Source of the DNA: Anaeramoeba flamelloides
Taxonomy: Eukaryota > Metamonada > Anaeramoebidae
Direction of reading: 5' to 3'
Assembly: GCA_027625915.1 (NCBI GenBank)
Contig: JANTQA010000063.1
Location: forward strand, 7,149,501-7,213,500
Length of the DNA stretch: 64,000 nt
Shown: positions 35,087 to 46,469 of the stretch, in pieces
How the letters are laid out: every line of letters begins with the position of its first letter
Numbering within the stretch: position 1 is the first letter of the stretch
Position numbers and translations under genes: made by a program
The notes under the pieces: model-generated
Database searches by the model: none
The model's input: only the letters and a program-made list of their open reading frames with translations
What the model was told of the DNA's origin: nothing

Positions 35087-36137
35087 TTTTTTGTTTTATG
35101 TTTATTGTAAAAATTAATTTGAAAAAAGTCTAAAAAAATTATGAAAAAAAGAAAAGCAATTTATTTGGTTTTGCTTTTTTTTCCTTTTCAATTTCTGAAT
35201 TCTGGTGTTTAAAATTTTGAAAATAATACAGAAGTATCATTCAAATTGTAATTTTTGAAAGAGTGTAACAATTTTTTCGTGAAGAGAAAAATGTTTTTTT
35301 TTTTTTTTTTTAATTTGTTGGTCTAGATTATAATTGACAGAAAGGAAATGCTTAAAATTGCCCTTAAAATCGATATAAAAATTATGAAACATAACTCACT
35401 AATTGTTTTTTTTATAACTGGCCACTTTTCTTGTAAAAATAACTCCATTCTGAAAAGATTAATCCAATTAATGAAAAAACAATTGAAAATAATTTTGAAT
35501 AATATATAAAAATTTTGAAAAATTTCCTTGAGAATTTAAATTTTAATGAAATATTCAAGGAATTTACTGATAAAAAGGTTTGAATTTAGACACACTATAC
35601 GGTATCTCTTAGTTGATACCTATGAATAATTGAAAAAAAAAAGCACGAATTATATGTTGAAAAAAGACTTTTAAACTTTGGGCACACATTATTTGTTACA
35701 CTGTTTTAAAAATTGTTATTTTGGGAATCTTTTCAATAATTTCCTATTCCCAATCCTAAGAAAATATACAACAAATAAAAGAATTATAGCATATTTAATA
35801 ATTCATATTGAAAACTCTTCAAAAGTAACTAATTTTTTAATTGTTTCCAATCACAGATTTTCTTGATAATCATAACCTAAAAACCGAGAATGATTATTTT
35901 TGATTCCTTTTTAAGGCTATTATTAATATCAATATATTTTCAATGTGTGGAATAATACCTCAAAAGAATACATTGGTTAATTCGAAAATTTTTATCAAAA
36001 AATGAATTTGTTAAGGACTACATTTCACATTGATATTCAAGGTAAAATATGTTCTAATCAGGTTCTAGGTGTTGGCAATTCTCACAAAATTTTATTCGGT
36101 GAGATCTAAGTAGGAAAAAATGACATTTTTTGTATAA
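35087..36137. other. 5' flank of the Ras gene with one minus-strand exon candidate
   Basis: A strong minus-strand acceptor (TTAATCTTTTCAG, near 35456) is followed by an open piece of about 30-50 nt (to about 35425) before a possible donor, GTTATA. All three frames are open, so it cannot be assigned. The rest is AT-rich. Confidence 0.3.
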
Positions 36138-36161
36138 ATTTTAGTCTCCTCGTATCTCGAA

Positions 36162-36386
36162 ATGACAAAGAACGTTGCGAAAAAACAACTTTTTGAGAAA
36201 ATTTCTTGTTATATGAAAGCGACATACCCTGAGACTTTGTTAATAATTTTCTTCTATGTTTTGATGTTATCATTGATTGGTTTAGAGGTTATGAGCTCTA
36301 CATATAAAATCCCAAAATGGGAGAAAATTGCAAAAAATTTGGATTTAAAAGTCTGTTGTTTTACAATCAAGACATTTTTTGAATAA
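36162..36386 (+). CDS. Hypothetical 74-aa protein with one membrane helix
   Basis: ATG at 36162, TAA at the end, preceded by an acceptor-like TAAATTTTAG and an open lead. N-terminal basic/amphipathic block TKNVAKKQLFEKIS, a hydrophobic segment LLIIFFYVLMLSLIGLEV (residues ~27-44), then a short charged tail, so a single-pass membrane protein would be predicted. No family recognised. It may be one exon of a gene continuing into 36613-36825, but phases were not resolved. Confidence 0.3.
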   Translation: MTKNVAKKQLFEKISCYMKATYPETLLIIFFYVLMLSLIGLEVMSSTYKIPKWEKIAKNLDLKVCCFTIKTFFE

Positions 36387-36612
36387 TGTCTACCATAAAC
36401 TGTTTGGTATTGTATTAAATCCACTAAATTTTCCAATTCCCAAAATTATAAAGATCATTTTTTCTAAACTGACAAAGAAATTTATAGTTTATAAAAAACA
36501 AAAACTGACTAGTTTTTGCAAATATTATTTCCAAAAGGATCCTTTCCTGAAAAATTCTTCAAAACATTTACCCTAAACATACCCTCAACCCAATTTCTCT
36601 TGATACAACAAA

Positions 36613-36825
36613 TTGGGTTTTGAGAGAAATGATCCAAACAAAAAAAAATTTTATCAAAAAAGCCAATTAAAAATGTTAGGTATGTTTGGCATGGATTATG
36701 TTATTCCACAAACAATTCGAGGAGATACCCCCCTCTTAGTCATGGCTGGTAGATTTAATTTTTGGAAAAACAAAAAGAACCAAAAAAAAAAAAAGCCAAA
36801 ATCAAACTCTCTTTGTAATAATTAA
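36613..36825 (+). CDS. Hypothetical exon or small ORF, C-terminal part
   Basis: Open frame of about 70 codons ending in TAA. Its first ATG is internal (MLGMFGMDYVIPQTIRGDTP). The segment LGMFGMDYVIPQTIRGDTPL looks folded; after a GRFNFW motif the tail becomes lysine-rich (KNKKNQKKKKPKSN), a common C-terminus. Coding is supported by raised GC and residue mix. The 5' part is missing or lies in an upstream exon. No function recognised. Confidence 0.3.
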   Translation: MGFERNDPNKKKFYQKSQLKMLGMFGMDYVIPQTIRGDTPLLVMAGRFNFWKNKKNQKKKKPKSNSLCNN

Positions 36826-38090
36826 TGTAACCGTTCCAGTCCTACTGTGAATATTTGTAATACCCTGAAATTGATTTTCTATTCTGAAATTTTATCCATG
36901 TACAACAAACCGTAAAAGGGGATATTAAAGCTCATCATATATAATAAATTTATACTAGAAGATCAAAAAAAAGTTTCGCATTTTTTGTTTTGGAAATTGA
37001 CAAACAAATTCATTAAAAATACTTACATTCACGTGGATCTTCAATTCCCAAAACTATTAAAATCACAGCTTTTAAAATTTAAAAACAAAGATCGAAAAAT
37101 GAACTTTCAAGTTTCCATGGTTTCTGTGGTTCAATTCTTGGGATTTTCTCATGGTTTATGTGATTTCTATTCTTCTGAAAATGTAATTTTTATAATTGTT
37201 TTTATCAAAAAAAATTTCTCTAATAAAGTAAGAGAAGTTGAAATTTTTATCTTATGATCGAAAATTGAATTCTCTATTTCTAAAAACACAACTTTATAAT
37301 AGACAACCAAATCTCTGTCTTATAAATTTCTATGTAGAGTTGAAACGGTTTTATGGTTTGTGGAGAAAATGTAACAATATAAAGTAACTTGATGATCAAA
37401 AATCATTGATAATATGATCATTTTGATTTAAAGATGTTTATTGAGAAGTATTTTTAAATGTAAAAAAAAATCGTGATTATTTTTCAATTTCATTTTTACC
37501 ATCCTTAACAAGGTGTTCGAGTGCGCCTATCTCAAAATTTCAATTTTATTTTTCATTAAAATAATGACTTAAAATGATTTTTTGATCCAAATTGGAAAAT
37601 ATTTCCAAGATCCTATCTTCACGATTCAAATGGAATTGAACCAAAAGCTTTTTAGACAAATTGGTAAATCGGATACATAGTTCTTAACAACTAATCTGCA
37701 TTTCAAGACAAATTTCACTCCAACAAATTTGTTTGAAATTCTTCAATAACTTGTTACAAATAACCCGTGTTTTTTTTTTTAACCCATTACTAAAATTTAA
37801 CGCATACAAATAATATTGACTAGCTGTGGAAATAAAAGAATCAAATAAAGGGGATCAAACAGTGTATAAACAAGAAAAAGTGTTCTTTAAATAAATTTTA
37901 AAAAAGAATTATGAAGATATTTAAAAGATTAAAATATAATTTTTTGAAAAAAAAATGAGAATAATTTCCTTTTATGAATTTTTATAAATTAAATCATTTA
38001 ATCTCAGATATTTTATAAATATGACGAAAGTTTTGAAACAATAACATTAAATATTATTGAGCCATTTTGATTAATCAAAGATCTAACCTC
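36826..38090. other. Mixed region with weak coding signals
   Basis: A plus-strand frame without ATG at 36985-37257 and a minus-strand acceptor-like site near 37695 (AATGCAG followed by an open 60-nt piece) are present. Neither could be placed in a gene. Confidence 0.25.
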
Positions 38091-38157
38091 TAAAGCCAAT
38101 TTAAATCCGAGCCAAGAATATACATGAGTCTTCTGGTATTCAAATACCCAAGTCTGA
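38091..38157 (-). CDS. Internal exon of an unidentified minus-strand gene
   Basis: Minus-strand acceptor TTTGTTTTCAG and donor GAG|GTTAGA enclose 67 nt. One frame reads TWVFEYQKTHVYSWLGFKLA followed by LE, aromatic-rich and coding-like. It does not belong to any recognised family. A further exon candidate (EGTFSKSWFQAIEQSFEIK) lies at about 39098-39034 on the same strand, which suggests a multi-exon gene transcribed toward the Ras gene. The order and phases are unproven. Confidence 0.35.
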
Positions 38158-39522
38158 AAACAAAACACAAGTTAAATTTTGGTAATAGGTTAAAATAAAA
38201 AACAAGGGTTATTTACACCACTGTAATATACATTTCGAGATATATTTATGAGAGTTAAATTAGTCTCAAAATGTACATTAGTTTTTAAAAAAAGTTTTGA
38301 GATAACCAATAGATTTTTTTTACAAATTATTTCAACATATTTGAGTATATATTTTGTGTGAAAACTATTTTGGTTAAAAAGGAATCAAAAATAAACATTT
38401 TAGGTTTTTGTGTCGATATTCGAGAAAATCTTGAAAGGAAAAAAAATATAAAAATCCTTACTTTTTGAAAGTTCTAAATATGAATTATTAAATACTTGAA
38501 TAATATTAGTTGTGTTACTCTTTTTTGATTTGGAAAAGGAATTCAGATAAAGTTCTACAATTCCACATTTTTTTGAGTCTTTAAGTAAAAAAATTAAAAC
38601 ATGAAAAAATTTCCGTCAAGATTTTTAATTTGGAAATAATAATAAAACTGGAAAAAACGAAAAGTAAATTTAATAAAAAAGAAGTATTAATTAACTTCAA
38701 ATAATAATTTATTCTATTAGTTTTAATCAAATAAACAAAAAAAATTAGTCCTCCTTTCTTATCGAAGAAGTTGTGGTTTTACTGATCTCACAAACATTTA
38801 AATTTTTCATAAATTTTTTTCGTGATGTATCAATCATAGATAAACCCAAAACAAAGGATAGTATTTGTTAAAATATATTGTTTTAAATTGTCTATTTTGT
38901 CTTAAATCATTCATCTTATGATTTATTAACGGATTTAACTTTCCAGGTTCCTAATAATGTTCCCAATTAAATTTCAAGTTTGTTTTTATTTTCCTGTTTT
39001 ACTTATTGTCCCAAATAGTAATATACTTTTAGTTTTAATTTCAAATGATTGTTCAATCGCTTGAAACCAACTTTTACTAAAGGTTCCTTCTTCTATTTAC
39101 CAAATAATGTTATTGTTTACTAATTTTATCTAGAAAAAAATAATAAAAAAGAGATGAAGATCATCATTGTTTCATTTTCACCCATTACTAAAAGTGTTAT
39201 ATTTGAAAATAATTAATACAGTCATAAAATGAAATATTGGAACGATTTTTAAAAGAGTGCAGTTATGCTCAGAATAAAATGATTACTAAACTACAACTTA
39301 CTGTTTTAAAATTGAAAATTCGGTAAATTATTATTTTTTTTTTATTGGTTAATTCGAAATCCAACACATATTGCCCAACCGATATAATTAAAGAAATGAT
39401 CATTTCAATAACAACAAATAAATAAATAAAAACAAATAATCAATCATAACATAATAATTAACCTTGTTTGGAGCTAGTTACCTGGTCTGGTTTACTTTTT
39501 TATTGTGATATTGGTTTCAATA

Positions 39523-39721
39523 CAGTCAGTTCCACTTTTAAGGCACAAACTTTAAATGAAATTTAAGGCACAAAAAAAAATCTCAAAATAAGCACTAAAT
39601 TTTGGAATTTTTTTTTTTACACTTTATTTTACTAGAAACTGAATTTTGTGCTTTAATTTGAGGGTTTTTTTTGTGCCTTAAATTTTGTTTAAAGTTTGTA
39701 CCTTAAAAGTGGAACTGACCG
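39523..39721. mobile_element. MITE family A, copy 3
   Basis: 199 bp with TA on both sides (39521-39522 and 39722-39723). Ends CAGTCAGTTCCAC and its near-complement, and AAGGCACAAA motifs in the arms. It lies within the region of minus-strand exon candidates. Confidence 0.88.
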
Positions 39722-40455
39722 TATCCAAAAAAGAAAAAAAAAATAACACCAAACGGAATCAAACAAATTACATCATGATCAAATATTCTCTAATTGATGG
39801 TCTATTGTTGTTTAGATGGGCTCATTCCATTTAATGAAGATTATAACTTTGGTAGCAAAGGCACTTAAAAAAGAATTAAATCGTCAAAAAACAAATTTTT
39901 TCATTTATATTTGGAAATTTCTTTTTTTCAATCCCCATTTTGATTTTTTCCATCAAGATTTTTTTTATCAAATGATACTAATAATTCAAAACCCCCATTT
40001 GAAATGATTGTTTATGGGAGAAAAGAGGGCGTTTTAAAATGGATTATTTAAGTATAAATGGTTGATTGTGTTTCTGATCAGATTAAGGGCTATCTTAAAG
40101 AAATACATCATTAATTGTTTTTTTGTGTCAATATTTGGGGTTTATGTTCTGTATCTCTTTAAATCTCCAAGAACTATTAATTTTTCAAATTTTTCTAATT
40201 TGAAATTTGCCATGATCAGATTCGGGGTTGTAAGTTGTTATTGAAAAGTTTAACTCAGCCATTTTACTTCTAAGGCAAGTGTTATCTTGTTTCCAATAAA
40301 AAACACTGAAAAAAGCGAGTTTTATTAAAAAGGATTGGGTTTTGATTAACAATTCCAACCCACAATTCCAAATTTCATTTTTTAGAATTCTTAATTCCTA
40401 AAAATTTCCATATTTAATTGTTCTTCTGGATCTCAAAAGAGAAAAGGAACATTAC

Positions 40456-40497
40456 CTGGACGCTTAGGTAATGTTTTGATTCATACGTCCCCTTCAT
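40456..40497 (-). CDS. Candidate first exon (MKGTYESKHYLSVQ) of a divergent minus-strand gene
   Basis: ATG at 40497, 14 codons, then a clean donor CAG|GTAATG. It lies head to head with the C2 gene at 40980, with about 480 bp between the two starts, so they may share a promoter. Later exons could be those near 39100 and 38157. A short inverted repeat, CATTACCT...AGGTAATG, overlaps the donor. Because it is only 42 nt long, chance cannot be excluded. Confidence 0.3.
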
Positions 40498-40979
40498 AAT
40501 GTCCTTTATTTTAGATCGTCCTTAAAATTTAGAAATCCCAAAAAAGATGAATAATTTTTGTCAGTTGAATAATTATAATTGGAATAGAAAAAAGATCAAA
40601 ATTTTCATTCAACTTTCAAAAAAATAATCCCAAGAGTCTTTAAAACAAACCACTAAAGTTCACAATTGTAAAAACCTAAATTCATAATTTAAGTTAATTT
40701 TTTGAATTAAAAAATGTAAAATGTTAACTGATTTAACAAATCTTTTTTGTCAAGTTAAATGCAAAATTTATTCACTTTATTTTGAAACAAATAGTAACTG
40801 CTGATGGGTACCAAAACAATTGTTTGTGTTTTTCGTGAACTTGTCTAAATATAATTTATTTTTTGTTATTTCTTTTGAGATCCAAATCATCAAATAATTT
40901 TTTTGTAATACAACTTAACATCACTTTTCACCCTTCCAGAAATCCACACCACAGATCAATTCTTCAAAGATCCATTTTA
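40498..40979. promoter_or_regulatory. Intergenic region before the C2 gene
   Basis: About 480 bp between two outward-facing start codons, if the minus-strand exon is real. 40590-40800 resembles 220-440 of this window, so a repeat occupies much of it. No defined promoter motif was recognised. Confidence 0.3.
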
Positions 40980-41885
40980 ATGAGTGGCCCAATTCAACTT
41001 CATTTGATTCTATTTAGCAAATCTAAAGGTAATATATATGAAAAGACAGCCGAGGGACAGAAAGCACAATCCCTTTTAGCAAAATTCATGAATGACAAGA
41101 CTCTGAAAAGCGAAATTAATGTCTCGTATGAAGTCGTCAACCAAATTCAAAAAGGTTTTGTTTTGTTTGACTTACGTGAGATCACTAAGCAGCCCATTGA
41201 TGAAGACAATTTAATTGTCTACCGTGTAGTGAACGAGAGGCCATCGCAATACATTGGGGGGTATAACAAGTTAAGGAACTACATCAAGGATGAATTTGGC
41301 GTCACTTACCCAGATCATCTGGAAGAAATCACCAAAGAAGACTTTGAAAGACAGGAAAATGCGAAAAAGAACTTAAGGAAGTTGATGAGAAGAACGAAAT
41401 TATTTGGCAAACAAAAAATAAAGAACGTGATTGAAAAAAATTATCTTTTGATTATCCGTCCCATCAAAGGAACCAATATGCCCAAAATGGATCGTTTTGG
41501 TGAATGCGACACCTACTTAAAAATCTCGATTTTAAATTCCCGTCACAAGCCCTTACACTCCGAAGTCTCAAAAAAAACCTTCAATCCCAAATGGTCTGTG
41601 AAAGACCCTTTGCTTTATTTTATTTTAAGCAAAGAAGAGATCATTGATCTGAAAGTGAAAGTTGATATTTATGACAAAGATCTTATGACGAGCTCAAAAT
41701 TTGGTTCGTTTACATTCAACGTTGATAAAAAACTTTTCCCTTTGGGGTTAACTTGCAAACAGTCATTCGAGGTTAAAGTTTTCAAGAAGAACAAAAAGCA
41801 TTTATCAGGAGATACATTAATTTATCTTGACATTACCTTACTTGATGAATCAATTGAAATTCCACCGCTTCCAGAAGAAAAATAA
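40980..41885 (+). CDS. Glutaredoxin-like (cysteine-less) domain fused to a C2 domain
   Basis: 301 aa, intronless. ATG 40980 was chosen because the open frame upstream has no ATG. Residues ~1-110 resemble a glutaredoxin/SH3BGR fold: the strand LHLILFSKSKGN stands where Grx has YSKS-CPYC, and RPSQYIGGYNKLRNYI matches the cis-proline and GGY-x-x-L segments. The active-site cysteines are absent, so redox catalysis is not expected. After a charged helical linker (~115-155) comes a C2 domain (~158-290): NYLLIIRPIKGTNMPKMDRF, then ECDTYLKI, the FNPKW strand and VDIYDKDL. The aspartates in MDRF, CDTY and YDKD sit where Ca2+-binding loops 1 and 3 place them, so Ca2+-dependent membrane binding is likely. 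The acidic tail ends PPLPEEK. The domain pairing is unusual, and the Grx assignment rests on short motifs. Confidence 0.85.
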   Translation: MSGPIQLHLILFSKSKGNIYEKTAEGQKAQSLLAKFMNDKTLKSEINVSYEVVNQIQKGFVLFDLREITKQPIDEDNLIVYRVVNERPSQYIGGYNKLRNYIKDEFGVTYPDHLEEITKEDFERQENAKKNLRKLMRRTKLFGKQKIKNVIEKNYLLIIRPIKGTNMPKMDRFGECDTYLKISILNSRHKPLHSEVSKKTFNPKWSVKDPLLYFILSKEEIIDLKVKVDIYDKDLMTSSKFGSFTFNVDKKLFPLGLTCKQSFEVKVFKKNKKHLSGDTLIYLDITLLDESIEIPPLPEEK

Positions 41886-42380
41886 TTGACTTTTTAATTT
41901 ATGTGTTACACGGAAAGTCATCAAATAAACCTTTTTCTTTTTAACAAGTCTTTTTTTTTTTTTTTTTCTTTTAGGTTTTTTAATTTTAATGGTGAAATTT
42001 CAATAAAATCTTATTTTCGGACCCACAATTAATCATTGTGGAAAAAAAGTAAAACACAGTTTTTCTTTGGGAAAATTAAGAGAACCTGAAAATGAAAAAG
42101 TAAAAACAATAAATTGAAGAAACCAATTAACTTCAAAAAATAATCTATTATATTATTTTCATTCCAATCCAACAAATACAATTTAAGGGAGTAGCTACAC
42201 CATAAGACATGATAAAAATTTGAGAGAGATGAGATAAGAACATTTTATTTTAGTGGCGTGTGATCGTAGATTCTCTAAAAATTTTATTTAAAAAAATTAT
42301 TTGTTTTTTTTTTTTTAGTAAGGTTAAACAATAAAAAAAAAAGAGAATATATTGATAAAATAGTTTTTTTTTTATTAAAA

Positions 42381-43411
42381 TAAACTTAATTCCATTAATT
42401 TGGGTACAGTTTAAACAGTTGGAAGAATAACAATAACATGATTTACATCCAATTGGGAACTACTTTTAATTTAACAAACTATTTCATTTTTTTCTTTTTT
42501 GTTTTAGAGCAGTGAAAAAAATACCGGACATGAAAAAAATCCCGGACAAGATTTTTAATTGTGAATATTAGTAAAATTATTGTGTAATTTCATTTATTTA
42601 CAATCAAATTCCTTTTTTTAAGAATCGAACTTTTTCAATTATAACTCCCCCACTTATTAGAATGATGATTGATGAAATCACACTTGTTCAAAACACCATT
42701 CAATCAATCAAAAAAACAAGAATAAAAATTATCATTTTCCAAACTCTAGTAAACCTCTATAAAACTGGATTGTTTTTCAAAAAAAAGTTGATCAACATTA
42801 GGCTATCAAACAATTACTCGAGTATTCTAGAGACACCTTACTTTGATGGACTTTAGGTAGGTTTATTACTAATCTCATAAAAAAATTGGTTATTTATAAT
42901 AAGGATTTAATTGAAATTATACAAAAATTTTACTAATAATCACAATTAAAAATCTTGTCAGGGATTTTTTTCATGTCAGGTATTTTTTTCCCAACTATAA
43001 TTTTAAAGTTCCTTTTTTGGATTTACGAAATCTGTTTCCTGAGATCTGGAGTTTTTTTTTAAGATGGTTGATAGAAGGTTACAGTTGAGTTGCTTAAATT
43101 AGAAAATCCACATACAACCGGTGCATGGTATCTTATCATTTGATCGATCAACCATTGTTGGAGTAATTTTAACAAATCTACCAATACATTTTTTGTTCAA
43201 ACTCCTTTTCCTTATTTTGGACACACCAGTTTTTATTTTTTGTTTTATATTGTTTTCTTTTATTTGGATGAAAAAGTTTAGTTAAAAAACCATGAATACT
43301 AGGGCTACTTAAATGTGCTTTTATATTATGTTTGGAAAAATATAATAAATTGGGTTTTTGTTATCCTATTTTTGTTTTTAGATGTTTCCTTATTTTTGGA
43401 ATAGGGTTTAA
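42381..43411. mobile_element. Element B, copy 2, interrupted by element C
   Basis: Left part 42381-42508 matches 54829-54950; right part 42998-43411 matches 54960-55359 (TTATCATTTGATCGATCAAC, CCAATACATTTTTTGTTCAA). The 489-bp gap between them is element C. Confidence 0.7.
42509..42997. mobile_element. Element C, copy 2, nested in element B
   Basis: Ends CAGTGAAAAAAATACCGGAC plus CATGAAAAAAATCCCGGACA on the left, with the mirror image on the right (TGTCAGGGATTTTTTTCATG, GTCAGGTATTTTTTTC). Matches 31504-31996. The frame at 42662-42856 is not preserved in copy 1. Confidence 0.75.
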
Positions 43412-43922
43412 GTTTTTTTTTTGGGAGAAGATAATTTCAGATTCTTAGAATAAAACTTATGGCTATTTTGTTGTTTAAAATTTGATAAAATATAATCATA
43501 TTCACTTCTCCAATTCCACCAAACCCAACGATTTGAAATCCTAACAAGTAATGTTTTGACTTAATTATTATTTTTTTGGAATTCTTCAAGTTATTTAAGT
43601 CCCATTTATGTTTCCTTTTATGATTCTCTCAATTTTAATGTTGTTGTTCATTTTTAAACAAAATCCATTAATCCCAAATGTCACTGATCAAAAAATATTT
43701 CTAATTGTTTATGTTGACATGATTTAAAAAATTCAAAAATGATGAAAAAATAAAAAATGAAAAAATTAAATGCCACAATAGAATGTTGAGAGAAGGATAA
43801 AAGATAAGTTATTCAACATTCAAAACACTATTTTAAACAATTCAACTCAGCGTTCTATTGTGGCAATTTCTTTGAGACTTTTAAAAAAAAATTTGAAAAA
43901 TCTAATGAATGAAGTTCTTTAA

Positions 43923-44853
43923 GGGACTAGTATATATTACATTGTTTTAGGTAAATTTAATAGAGATTTAGAATTTTTTTTGCCAATTACTTAGATTTGA
44001 AATCAAAGTGAAAAAATTCTTAGTATATTAATGAAATCTTGCTAAATGACATTCATTAAATTTATTTATTGTTTTTATAGAAATAAAAAATTTTTACATT
44101 TTTTCACTTTTTTGAAAGTTGCAATTTTTCAACTTTTTGCAAAAATACAAAAAATAAAAAAAAATATGAACAAAAAAGTAAAACATTGTTATGTTTGTGG
44201 AAGGCGTACAAAAAATAGTTTGAAAAATAAACCTGAAAGGGTTTTTTTGGATTTGCATGAAAACATAGTTTGATTAGAAAAAAATATACAATATATGCTT
44301 TACTCTTAATAAAAGATTTTCTTTCTTTTCTTGTACCATTCTTTTTTTTCATGAATCTACTTTTTGAGTTTACATTATTTTGTTTTTGTTGAATTTGAAG
44401 TTTTTTTAAGTGTTCTCAAATTACCATCCCAAAAGTTTTCGTCAGAGTCAAAAAAAATCAAAGAAAAGAATAAGAACTATTTTTTAAAAAAGTAATTATT
44501 GATAAAACAAATTGGGTTCTTTATACAGTCAAGTTGGATTAATAGAAGTGAAGGAGAAAATATTCATTAGTTTTAAATTATTTTTTCGTTTTTAAAAATG
44601 AGAATAAATATTATTTTTGAGAAAATAATTAAATCCCAAAGTAATCAAAAAATTCTCATCCGTTTAAGATATTTTTTTTAAAAAAAAATTTTTAAAAGTC
44701 ACTTTTTTTGGCAGAATTGTAAAATTTTGGAAAAACAAGAACTAAAAGTTCTAACATTGAAAAAACCCGTCTATTTTCAATTTTAAACATATTTCAAGAT
44801 AAGGATTCCTTATTTAGTTATTGGACAAAAAAAAATTAATATAGACTAGTCCC
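43923..44853 (+). mobile_element. TTAA-flanked element N, copy 2 (931 bp)
   Basis: TTAA at 43919-43922 and 44854-44857. Terminal repeats GGGACTAGTATAT and, from the right, GGGACTAGTCTATAT. The paralogous empty site is at 50-53 of this window. It carries the 35-codon frame at 44166-44273. Confidence 0.88.
44166..44273 (+). CDS. 35-aa CxxC micro-frame in element N, copy 2
   Basis: ATG at 44166, TGA at 44271-44273. Starts MNKKVKHCYVCGRRTK and ends LDLHENIV. Same length and same stop position as the copy at 34194-34087. The CxxC followed by GRxTK recalls zinc-binding tails of piggyBac-type transposases, but too few cysteines are present for a confident match. Confidence 0.4.
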   Translation: MNKKVKHCYVCGRRTKNSLKNKPERVFLDLHENIV

Positions 44854-46254
44854 TTAAAGAATAAAAATCAATGAGTTACAACCAAAGTAGAAAATGTTAT
44901 TTTCTGATCCTCTACAAAATTGCAAAAAAGTGAAAAATTATCCTTTACCATGGCTGCTCCCTTGAATCTACTTTATTATCGAAATTGTTGGTGTAGTTTT
45001 GGAGATCGCAAAAATTGTCAATTTTATGAACATATTTTTAATAATTTATCAACCAAAGAAAATCGCTTACCAAAAGATAGTATTAAAAAAAACTGTTAAT
45101 GTATTGAATACTTTATTTTATCTTTATTTGTTTATTGATTCTTTTTTTAATTGATCTTACTTTTTCGTTTTCAATAAGGTTTAATTTTGAAAACTTTGTT
45201 GAGCTTTTTTCCGCAATGGTAATAACTTTTTTGACCTCCAAACATAAAATTACCACCATTTCAAGTACACCTTAGAATTTCCTCTTAAAGAATAAACATA
45301 TTCTTGAGGATGGAATTTTGAAATTGTTCAAAATAAGAATATGATAGATGACGGTTAATTTAAAAAGAATTTCATTTAAGGGAGTAGCCACCATAAAGTC
45401 AAAATTTTCACTTTTCTCATTTTTACATTTGAAGAGAAAACTAGAAAACAACCTTTTTTGCTTTTGATGTGCCTTGTTACCTTTTTAGGATTCAAAGTAC
45501 TTGTTGAAAAAAAAATTAGTATTTTTTTTCAGAAGCAAAATTAAATGTAAAAATAGAATGTTAAGTTGATTTGTTTAATCTCCTTTGGGGAATGTTAAAT
45601 GATTGGCCTTTTTTTCTTATCCCAGCGTTCTAATGTGGTATTTTATTTTATTGTTCGAAAAAATATTAACAAATTGTTTTTTTAAAGGTGGAAATATAAA
45701 TATCAAAAATCCAACAAAACTAAAAACTAAAGTAACAATAGAGTTTTCAGATCCAATTTTAAATGTTTCAATTAGTTGAAGTGTTGTCTTCTGGTATCGG
45801 GCTCTTATTCTAGTTGAACTTTATATCAAATTTAAAAGGAACGTTGATAAATTGATCAACATAAAAAAAAAGTTCAATGAACAATTTTTAGATCTATCAT
45901 TTTATATTTTACCATATTGTGAAATTTTTGAATTTAAACCTGCTGTCTTTAAAAAATGATTCTGTCAATAGCTATTTTTTACTTGAAGATAATTAATAAT
46001 ATAGAATGTGTTTAATGATATTTATTATCCAGGGTATTTATATTGTTGGTAAATCTCAGATGATAATAATTTTATATTCAAGGATTATTCCAAAAATAAA
46101 AAGTATTATTGATGTAAATGTACACTCAGCTCACCAACTAAACACCATCTCAAAATTTTTAATACACCACAATTCGGTTTGTGAAAAAAAAAAACGTATT
46201 TAATCAGTTCAAGAAGATTTACAAAATTAGAACCATTCACTAATTGAAATGTTA

Positions 46255-46400
46255 CAGCCGTTCCAAGTCGACCATAAAATTTTAAATAAAACAAAATTGA
46301 GTTTTCTATTCGTATTTTCCATTTTCAAAAAATTTGGAAATAAGAATAGAAAACTCAATTGTATGTTATTTAAAATTTTATGGTAGACTTGGAAAGACTG
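46255..46400. mobile_element. Foldback element I, copy 2 (146 bp)
   Basis: Nearly complete palindrome with TA on both sides (46253-46254 and 46401-46402). Ends CAGCCGTTCCAAGTCGACCA and CAGTCTTTCCAAGTCTACCA. Inserted in element L. Confidence 0.85.
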
Positions 46401-46469
46401 TAACCTTTGTTTATAAATTACTATACTCACAAAAGAATAAATAAATAATTATTAATACAAATAAATCAT

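Larger units (their letters stand above)
42188..44961. mobile_element. Family L element, composite copy with nested insertions
   Basis: Left end GGGAGTAGCTACACCATAAG after TTAA (42184-42187); right end reads GGGAGCAGCCATGGTAAAGG from the right, followed by TTGA. It contains element B (42381-43411), itself split by element C (42509-42997), and element N (43923-44853). Removing these leaves about 0.8 kb, shorter than the ~2-kb copy at 3635-5613, so the core is internally deleted. Hairpin K is at 43771-43864. Confidence 0.7.

Noticed and set aside
37510-37530. tRNA-like GTGTTCGAGTGCGCC string
   Set aside because: Resembles a T-arm for a few bases only; no acceptor stem or anticodon arm can be drawn around it.
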